Shown here: one piece after another, positions 58,491 through 64,000 of the stretch
Position numbering within the stretch: position 1 is the stretch's first letter
How the letters are laid out: every line of letters begins with the position of its first letter
Assembly (NCBI RefSeq): GCF_026242055.1
Contig: NZ_JAPJDL010000025.1
Coordinates: 1-64,000, forward strand
DNA from: Lentzea sp. NEAU-D7
Lineage (GTDB): Bacteria > Actinomycetota > Actinomycetes > Mycobacteriales > Pseudonocardiaceae
Length of the DNA stretch: 64,000 nt
Direction: 5' to 3'
Notes under the pieces: generated by a model
The model's database searches: none
The model's input: the letters and a program-made list of their open reading frames with translations, nothing else
What the model was told of the DNA's origin: nothing
Position numbers and translations under genes: made by a program

Positions 58491-59270
58491 TCAGACGCCG
58501 AGCGTGGCGCCGCCGTCGACGGTGAGATCGTGCATGGTCACGTGCGCGGCCTGGTCCGACAGAAGGAACAGGACGGCGTTGGCCACGTCGGCCGGCCGCG
58601 CGAGCTTGCGCAGCGGGATCCCGACGCGGTAGGCGTCGAGCTTGCCCTCGATGGACGTCGCGGTCGCGTCGCCGCCGTTCCACAGGGCGCGCAGCATCGG
58701 GGTGTCGGTGGAGCCGGGAGCCACCAGGTTGCAGCGGATGCCGTACCGGGCGACCTCCAGGCCGAGGCACTTGGTGAACATCGTCGACGCCGCCTTGGAC
58801 GCGGCGTACGCGCCCATCCCGACCCGCGCGGTCGACGCCGAGTTCGACGCGACCGTCACGATCGCGCCCGTGCGGCGCGGCACCATCCGCCTGGCCACCG
58901 CGCGGGAGGTGAGGAAGACGCCGTTGGTGTTGACCTGGAACGTGCGCGTCCAGTCCTCTTCGGACAGTTCGGTCACCTGGCCGACGCGCAGCACACCGGC
59001 CGCGTTGACCAGGTAGTCGATCGGCCCGAGCTCCTGCTCGATCCGGTCGACGACGGCCTCCACCTCGGCGCCGGAGGTCACGTCGGCGGTGAAGCCGTGC
59101 ACCCGCAGGTCCTCGCCGCGGAGCTTCTCGACGGAGTCGCGCAGCTGGTCGGCGTCGTTGTCGACGGCCGCGACCGCGAGGCCACGCAGGGCGAGTGCGC
59201 GCGCGATCTCCACTCCGATACCGCCCGCGGCTCCGGTGACCACGGCCGTCCGTCCACCCAGTTCGGTCAT
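58491..59270 (-). CDS. SDR dehydrogenase, probable DHHA dehydrogenase
   Basis: A 259-residue short-chain dehydrogenase like EntA (2,3-dihydro-2,3-dihydroxybenzoate dehydrogenase). The NAD motif is [17 protein letters not shown] (about 10-26), the NAG motif is LVNAAGVL (about 87-94), and the catalytic Ser-Tyr-Lys is in [20 protein letters not shown] (about 141-160). It would oxidise DHHA, the PhzD product, to 3-hydroxyanthranilate. It sits exactly between phzC and phzD and takes the place that phzF has in phenazine clusters. Confidence 0.85.
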   Translation of the reverse strand: MTELGGRTAVVTGAAGGIGVEIARALALRGLAVAAVDNDADQLRDSVEKLRGEDLRVHGFTADVTSGAEVEAVVDRIEQELGPIDYLVNAAGVLRVGQVTELSEEDWTRTFQVNTNGVFLTSRAVARRMVPRRTGAIVTVASNSASTARVGMGAYAASKAASTMFTKCLGLEVARYGIRCNLVAPGSTDTPMLRALWNGGDATATSIEGKLDAYRVGIPLRKLARPADVANAVLFLLSDQAAHVTMHDLTVDGGATLGV

Positions 59271-59279
59271 GTTCCGCTC

Positions 59280-60431
59280 CTATTCGGGCCAGGCGGACAC
59301 GACTTCGACCGCCTGGGCCACGTTCAGACGTGGATCGCACAAACTCGTGTAAGGACCGGTGATCACCTCGTGCACGTGGTCCGGGCCCGCGACGCACTCG
59401 GTCACGTGGTCGGGGGTGGCCTCCAGGTGCAGGCCGCCCGCGGTGGTGCCCTCCCGCGCCATGACCGCGGTGAACCGTTCCACCTCGGCGATGACCGTGG
59501 AGACGTACCGGGTCTTGAGGCCGCCGGCGAGCTGGACCGTGTTGCCGTGCATCGGATCGCACATCCAGATCACCGGGTGCCCGGCCGCGCGGACCGCGCC
59601 GGCGAGACCGGGAAGCCGGGAGGCGACCGACTCCGAACCCATCCGGGCGATGAGCGTGAGCCTGCCGGGTTCCCGGTTCGGGTCCAGCCGTGCGCAGAGG
59701 CCGAGCAGGTCGTCGGTGGTCATGCCGGGGCCGACCTTGCACGCCACCGGGTTGACCACCGTGGACAGCACGGTCACGTGGGCGCCGTCGAGCTGCCGGG
59801 TCCGTTCGCCGATCCACGGCCAGTGCGTCGACGACAACAGCACGCCGCCGGCGTCCTCGCGCAGCATCGGCACCTCGTAGTCGAGCAGGAGTGCCTCGTG
59901 GCTGGTCCAGACCGCCGGTTCGCCGCCGTCGCGGGCCCGGATCGCGTCCATCGCCGTGCTCGCCGCCCAGTACCCGGACAGCAGTCGCTTCGGGTCGGGC
60001 CGGCGCAGTTCCGGGTCGGGGTCGGGGCTGTTGACCATGTGCCCGCGGTAGACCGGGAGCTGCCGGCCGCCGACGACCTCGACCGGCTGCGAGCGGGGTT
60101 TGCCGAACTGGCCCGCGATCCGGCCGACCCGCAGCACCGGCCGGCCGGACTTGAGCATCAGCACGTCGGCGAGGATGTCGAGCAGCGCGGTCTTGCGTTC
60201 GACGTGTCTCGGCGTGCACTCGGTGGGGTCCTCCGCGCAGTCGCCCGCCTGGAGCACCTGGTACTCGCCCGCGGCGACGCCGGCGAGCAGGGTGCGCAGC
60301 CTGCGCACCTCGGCACTCGTGACGAGGCCCGGCAGATCGGCGAGCTCCTCCCTCACCTGGGCGAGGAGCGCGGTGTCCTCCCAGGCGGGCTGCTGGTGGG
60401 CGGTCGGCAGGGTGGCCGTCAGACGTTCCAC
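59280..60431 (-). CDS. phzC: class II DAHP synthase (PhzC type)
   Basis: A 383-residue plant-type 3-deoxy-D-arabino-heptulosonate 7-phosphate synthase. The motifs are [14 protein letters not shown] (about 72-85), [33 protein letters not shown] and [10 protein letters not shown] near residue 295. It condenses PEP and erythrose 4-phosphate, boosting chorismate supply for the cluster, probably free of feedback inhibition. The GTG start follows AAGGTG, 4 bases after the rmlB stop. Confidence 0.93.
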   Translation of the reverse strand: MERLTATLPTAHQQPAWEDTALLAQVREELADLPGLVTSAEVRRLRTLLAGVAAGEYQVLQAGDCAEDPTECTPRHVERKTALLDILADVLMLKSGRPVLRVGRIAGQFGKPRSQPVEVVGGRQLPVYRGHMVNSPDPDPELRRPDPKRLLSGYWAASTAMDAIRARDGGEPAVWTSHEALLLDYEVPMLREDAGGVLLSSTHWPWIGERTRQLDGAHVTVLSTVVNPVACKVGPGMTTDDLLGLCARLDPNREPGRLTLIARMGSESVASRLPGLAGAVRAAGHPVIWMCDPMHGNTVQLAGGLKTRYVSTVIAEVERFTAVMAREGTTAGGLHLEATPDHVTECVAGPDHVHEVITGPYTSLCDPRLNVAQAVEVVSAWPE

Positions 60432-60435
60432 TTGA

Positions 60436-61410
60436 TCACCTTGTTGTCCGCAGGAGCGGCTGCCACCAGCCCGGGTTCTCCCGGTACCACCGGACGACAC
60501 CGCTCAGTCCGTCGTCGAATGACCATCGGGGGGCGTATCCCAGCTCCGACCGGATCTTCGAGTCGTCGATGGCGTAGCGCAGGTCGTGGCCCAGGCGGTC
60601 CTCGACGTGCCGCACCATCCGCCAGTCCGCGCCGCACAGGTCGAGCAGCCGCGCGGTCATCTCCTTGTTCGACAACTCGGTGCCACCGCCCACGTTGTAG
60701 ACCTCGCCCGCGCGTCCGTTCGTGAGCACCAGGTGGACGGCCCGGCAGTGGTCGTCGACGTGCAGCCACTCGCGGACGTTCACGCCCTCGCCGTACAGCG
60801 GCACGGGCTCACCGGAGAGCAGGTTGGTGACGAACCGGGGGATGAGCTTCTCGACGTGCTGGTACGGCCCGTAGTTGTTGGAGCAGCGGGTGATCCGCAC
60901 GTCGAGCCCGTGGGTCCGCCAGTACGCCAGCGCCACCAGGTCGGAGGCCGCCTTCGAGGCGGCGTACGGCGAGTTGGGGGCCACCGGCTCTGCCTCGGTC
61001 CAGCGGCCGGTGCCGATCGAGCCGTACACCTCGTCCGTGGACACGTGCACGACCGTCCGCACGCCGGCTTCCTTCGCCGCCGTCAGCACGCTTTGCGTGC
61101 CTTCCACGTTGGTCCGCATGAACGCCAGCGGCCCGTCGATCGAACGGTCCACATGCGACTCGGCCGCGAAGTGGACGACGGCTTCGTGGCCCGCCATCAC
61201 GCGGGCGAGCACCGGGCCGTCGCAGATGTCCCCGACGACGAACGTGAGCCGCGGGTGGTCCATCGGCAGGTTGGTGGTGGAGCCGGCGTAGGTCAGCTTG
61301 TCCACGACGGTGACCTCGGCGCCCTCGCAGCCGGGGTAGCCGTCGTCGAGCAGGGTGCGCACGTAGTGCGAGCCGATGAAGCCGGCGGCACCCGTGACCA
61401 GGATCCGCAT
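60436..61410 (-). CDS. rmlB: dTDP-glucose 4,6-dehydratase
   Basis: A 324-residue extended SDR. The NAD motif is ILVTGAAGFIGSHYVRTLL (about 3-21), the catalytic Thr is in VHVSTDEVYGS, and Tyr-Lys is in [11 protein letters not shown] (about 152-162). RYAIDDSKI and EWLHVDDHCRA complete the family pattern. It makes dTDP-4-keto-6-deoxyglucose, the branch point to deoxysugars. Its ATG overlaps the rmlA stop by one base (TGATG), so the two are coupled. Confidence 0.94.
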   Translation of the reverse strand: MRILVTGAAGFIGSHYVRTLLDDGYPGCEGAEVTVVDKLTYAGSTTNLPMDHPRLTFVVGDICDGPVLARVMAGHEAVVHFAAESHVDRSIDGPLAFMRTNVEGTQSVLTAAKEAGVRTVVHVSTDEVYGSIGTGRWTEAEPVAPNSPYAASKAASDLVALAYWRTHGLDVRITRCSNNYGPYQHVEKLIPRFVTNLLSGEPVPLYGEGVNVREWLHVDDHCRAVHLVLTNGRAGEVYNVGGGTELSNKEMTARLLDLCGADWRMVRHVEDRLGHDLRYAIDDSKIRSELGYAPRWSFDDGLSGVVRWYRENPGWWQPLLRTTR

Positions 61411-62468
61411 CAGGCCGCCACCTCGGCGGAGGCGTGGTCCCCGATGACGAGGCTGTGCTGCTCGCCGGTGGCCGACACCTTCGCCCACCTGCCGATGATC
61501 GAGCCGCGGAGCTCCCGCACGCCGTTGACGTCCGAACCCTCCAGCAGGATCGAGTCCTCGACGTGCGAGTCGGTCACCACGCACCCGGTGCCCACGGAGG
61601 TCGACGGGCCGAGGTAGCTGCCGGTGACGACGCTGCCCGCGCCCACCACCAGCGGACCGACCAGCCGCGACCGGGTCACCACGGCGCCGGCCTCGACCAC
61701 CACGGTGCCGAACGTCGTGGACTCGGCGTCGACGTCGCCGTGCACGGCGGGCGTGATCCGCTCCAGCAGCGCGCGGTTGCACTCCAGCAGCTCGTCGACG
61801 CTGCCGGTGTCCTTCCAGTAGCCGGCGTACTCCTCTGCGGTCACCAGCTTTCCGCCGTCCACCATGACCTGGACGGCGTCGGTGATCTCCAGCTCGCCAC
61901 GCGCGCTCGGGGGCAGGTCGCGCACGGCGTCGTGGATGGCGGAGGTGAAGAAGTACACGCCGACGATCGCCAGGTCGCTGCGGGGCACGGCCGGTTTCTC
62001 GGCCAGCGCGCGGACCACGTGGTCGCGGTCGATCACGGCGACGCCGTACTGGCGCGGGTCCGGAACCTTCACCACGAGCAGCTGCGCGTCGGGCCGGCGC
62101 TGCTCGAACGCGGCCGCCGCGGCGGTGATCCCGTCGGCGAGCACGTTGTCGCCCAGGTACATCACGAAGTCGTCGTCCCCGAGGAAGTCCTGGGCGACCT
62201 GGACGCAGTGCGCGAGGCCGAGCGGTTGTTCCTGGTGGATGTACGTCACGCGCAGACCCAGTTCGGAGCCGTCGCCGATGGCGGCACGGATGTCGGCGGC
62301 CCGGTCGCCGACGACCACGCCGACCTCCTCGACGCCGATCTGCCGGATGTTCTCTAGACAGTGCTGGAGAACCGGTTTGTTGGCGACCGGGACCAGCTGC
62401 TTGGCCATGGAGTGGGTGAACGGTCGCAGTCGCGTGCCCAACCCTCCGGACAGCACCAGCGCTTTCAT
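61410..62468 (-). CDS. rmlA: glucose-1-phosphate thymidylyltransferase (long form)
   Basis: A 352-residue nucleotidyltransferase starting MKALVLSGGLGTRLRPFTHS. The magnesium Asp is in VMYLGDNVLADG (about 103-114). The C-terminal 110 residues form hexapeptide-like left-handed helix repeats, which identifies the longer StrD-type found in antibiotic clusters. It makes dTDP-glucose. It is the first gene of the eight-gene operon; AAAGGG lies 8 bases before the ATG. An earlier in-frame ATG (62510) lacks family support. Confidence 0.93.
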   Translation of the reverse strand: MKALVLSGGLGTRLRPFTHSMAKQLVPVANKPVLQHCLENIRQIGVEEVGVVVGDRAADIRAAIGDGSELGLRVTYIHQEQPLGLAHCVQVAQDFLGDDDFVMYLGDNVLADGITAAAAAFEQRRPDAQLLVVKVPDPRQYGVAVIDRDHVVRALAEKPAVPRSDLAIVGVYFFTSAIHDAVRDLPPSARGELEITDAVQVMVDGGKLVTAEEYAGYWKDTGSVDELLECNRALLERITPAVHGDVDAESTTFGTVVVEAGAVVTRSRLVGPLVVGAGSVVTGSYLGPSTSVGTGCVVTDSHVEDSILLEGSDVNGVRELRGSIIGRWAKVSATGEQHSLVIGDHASAEVAA

Positions 62469-62538
62469 CGGTGACCCTTTCGCTCTTCGCATGTGGTTAC
62501 CGCGACTCACGATGCACGAGGCGCAACGCGGGCAGTTC

Positions 62539-62653
62539 GAGGCGACTTAAAGGCTCGCCAGGAAAACGGCCGGGGAATCGGAACCCACGACCACGTGCCC
62601 GTCCCGCCACGAACACAGCGGCGGTTTTCCGGGCCACGCCACTAGGTCGCCTC
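62539..62653. repeat. nested inverted repeat in the divergent biosynthetic promoter region
   Basis: Outer arms 62539-62549 and 62643-62653 match at 10 of 11 positions (GAGGCGAC, C or T, TA); inner arms 62561-62572 and 62619-62630 match at 10 of 12 (GGAAAAC, C or G, GCCG). The arms are evenly spaced, so the whole could fold as one imperfect cruciform or transcript hairpin of about 115 bases. It occupies the middle of the 292-bp region (62469-62760) between rmlA and the 2,3-dehydratase. No other clear site was seen there. Confidence 0.6.
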
Positions 62654-62760
62654 TAGCAACTCGTTCTCGTCCCACTAACTGTGTGGCCGATGCTGGGAGA
62701 CACGTGGTCGCGGCCGCCCCGGCGTGCCGTCGAGTAGCCGATCTGACGGAGGAAAACCTT

Positions 62761-64000
62761 GTGTTCCAGCGAATAGCGGATTTCCACGAATGGTTCGCCG
62801 AGCGCAGGGCGGCGAGCGCCTGTTCGGTGACCCGCGCCCGTCTGGACCAGCTCGACGGCTGGCAGATCCAGCAGGGGACGGGCACGATCCAGCACCACAG
62901 CGGGAAGTTCTTCGCGGTGGACGGACTGGAGATCAGCACCGACCACGCGCCCGTCAGCTCGTGGACCCAGCCCATCATCATCCAGCCGGAGTCCGGAATC
63001 CTCGGCATCCTGGTGAAGCGGTTCCACGGCGTCCCGCACTTCCTGATGCAGGCGAAGGTCGAACCGGGGAACATCGGGCTGCTGCAGCTCTCCCCGACCG
63101 TGCAGGCCACCCGCAGCAACTACACGCGGGTGCACAAGGGCAAAGCGGTTCCGTACCTGGAGTACTTCCAGGCGCCCCGGCGCGGCCGGATCCTGTCCGA
63201 CGTGCTGCAGTCCGAACAGGGTTCGTGGTTCCTGCACAAGCGCAACCGCAACATGATCATCGAGGTCACCGAAGACGTCGAGGTCCTGGAGGACTTCTGC
63301 TGGCTCACGGCGGCGCAGCTCGGTGAGCTGTTGCGCTGGGACCACGTCGTCAACATGGACTCGCGCACCGTCCTCGCCGGATGGCCGCTCGCCGAGACCC
63401 ACTGGGGCCGCGACGCCGCCGTCGACCGCGACCAGCTGTCGGAGCTGCTGAGCTGGTTCACCGAGGCCAAGTCGCGCTACCAGCTCACCCGCCAGCGCAT
63501 CCCGCTGACGAACGTGAAGAACTGGATCATCTCGCCGGAGCGGATCGTCCACGAGAACGACGCCTACTTCGCCATCGTCGGCGTGGACGTGGAGGGCGCC
63601 GGCCGGGAGGTCGCCGGCTGGTCCCAGCCGATGATCGAACCGCGCCACCCCGGCGTGGTCGCGTTCGTGACGCGGCACGACGGCGACGAGCCCCGCGTCC
63701 TCGTGCACGCCCACACCCAGGCCGGCACGCACGACGTGGTCGAGATGGCGCCGACCGTGCAGTGCGCGCCGGGCAACTACGAGGACACCCCGCCGGACCG
63801 GCGACCGTCCTTTCTGGACCACGTGCTGTCCGCCGGTCGCGAGCGGGTCCTGTTCGACGCGCTGCACTCCGAGGAGGGCGGCCGGTTCTACCAGGCGGAG
63901 AACCGCTACCTCCTCGTCGAGGCGGGTCCGGACTTCCCCGCGGAGACCGGCCCCGACTTCGCCTGGATGACCCTGTCGCAGCTCGCCGAGCTGGCCCGGT
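62761..64000 (+). CDS. NDP-hexose 2,3-dehydratase (partial, runs off the window)
   Basis: An open frame of 413 codons with no stop before the window end. It begins at GTG after a GGAGGAAAA ribosome binding site. The family is clear from FHEWFAERRAAS at the start and two internal repeats, each with a VEPGNIGLLQLSPTVQATRS-like or MAPTVQCAPGNYED segment, plus YLEYFQAP. These enzymes (TylX3/OleV/EvaA type) start C2 deoxygenation of dTDP-4-keto-6-deoxyglucose. Full proteins are about 460-480 residues, so about 50-70 residues are missing. With rmlA, rmlB and the C3 aminotransferase it predicts a 2,3,6-trideoxy-3-aminohexose. Confidence 0.93.
   Translation, partial: MFQRIADFHEWFAERRAASACSVTRARLDQLDGWQIQQGTGTIQHHSGKFFAVDGLEISTDHAPVSSWTQPIIIQPESGILGILVKRFHGVPHFLMQAKVEPGNIGLLQLSPTVQATRSNYTRVHKGKAVPYLEYFQAPRRGRILSDVLQSEQGSWFLHKRNRNMIIEVTEDVEVLEDFCWLTAAQLGELLRWDHVVNMDSRTVLAGWPLAETHWGRDAAVDRDQLSELLSWFTEAKSRYQLTRQRIPLTNVKNWIISPERIVHENDAYFAIVGVDVEGAGREVAGWSQPMIEPRHPGVVAFVTRHDGDEPRVLVHAHTQAGTHDVVEMAPTVQCAPGNYEDTPPDRRPSFLDHVLSAGRERVLFDALHSEEGGRFYQAENRYLLVEAGPDFPAETGPDFAWMTLSQLAELAR

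Noticed and set aside
57817-60219. Apparent 800-codon N-terminal extension of phzD
   Set aside because: The extension crosses the SDR and phzC genes out of frame. The real PhzD start has the family N-terminus and usual length of 217 residues.
53647-62468. Phenazine biosynthetic cluster
   Set aside because: phzC, phzD and phzE homologues are present, but phzF, phzA/B and phzG are not seen, and an SDR fills the position. 3-Hydroxyanthranilate is the better prediction.

Overview
The window is a 64 kb chromosomal segment of a high-GC actinomycete. Nearly every codon ends in G or C, GTG and TTG starts are common, many genes look leaderless, and the content (DUF397/XRE pairs, DUF742 protein, LAL-type LuxR regulators, WXG100-like toxin, NIS siderophore synthetases, deoxysugar genes) suggests a filamentous Pseudonocardiales-type organism such as Lentzea, Saccharothrix or a relative. 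The genus is an inference. No rRNA, tRNA, insertion sequence or CRISPR array was seen.

Layout. 0.1-1.6 kb: small envelope-stress type operon (holin-like, DUF3618, DUF4235) and a thioredoxin. 1.7-5.9 kb: polar amino acid ABC importer followed by an unusual fusion of a class V aminotransferase to a DauR/YheO-like regulator. 5.9-6.9 kb: XRE/DUF397 pair. 7.0-9.6 kb: secreted beta-helix polysaccharide-active protein with a perfect LacI-type operator at its start. 9.7-19.5 kb: cobalamin corrin-ring genes (cobL, cobM, cobK forward; cobG, cobH, cobIJ reverse) and cobN behind a cobalamin riboswitch. 19.4-21.2 kb: cysteine-rich HTH regulator, folE, EF-hand protein. 21.3-26.9 kb: a 168-bp palindromic element and two divergent LAL regulators. 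26.8-34.4 kb: mixed small regulators and enzymes, including a ppGpp-synthetase domain protein, a D-cysteine desulfhydrase/ACC deaminase homologue and a cobalamin-binding protein. 34.4-37.3 kb: two divergent IucA/IucC-type siderophore synthetases. 37.5-38.9 kb: a metallophosphoesterase whose upstream region is triplicated in tandem. 39-46 kb: a giant WXG-type polymorphic nuclease toxin with two YezG-like immunity genes and a WGR/beta-propeller protein.

46.3-51 kb is a quinate/shikimate module: MHS transporter, TetR regulator, quinate/shikimate dehydrogenase and 3-dehydroshikimate dehydratase fused to a dioxygenase-like domain. Two near-identical operator-like sites lie before the transporter and the dehydrogenase. 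51-53.6 kb carries a Tat-exported multicopper oxidase, a membrane protein and soxR.

53.6-64 kb is the most notable region, the edge of a biosynthetic gene cluster. A tightly coupled eight-gene operon (rmlA, rmlB, phzC-type DAHP synthase, SDR, phzD, phzE, FAD monooxygenase, sugar aminotransferase) is divergent from an NDP-hexose 2,3-dehydratase that runs off the window. PhzC/E/D plus an SDR, with no phzF in view, predicts 3-hydroxyanthranilate rather than phenazine. RmlA/RmlB, the 2,3-dehydratase and the aminotransferase predict a 2,3,6-trideoxy-3-aminohexose. With the multicopper oxidase and SoxR next door, an oxidised, glycosylated aminophenol product (possibly phenoxazinone-like) is a reasonable hypothesis; the product itself cannot be read from this window.
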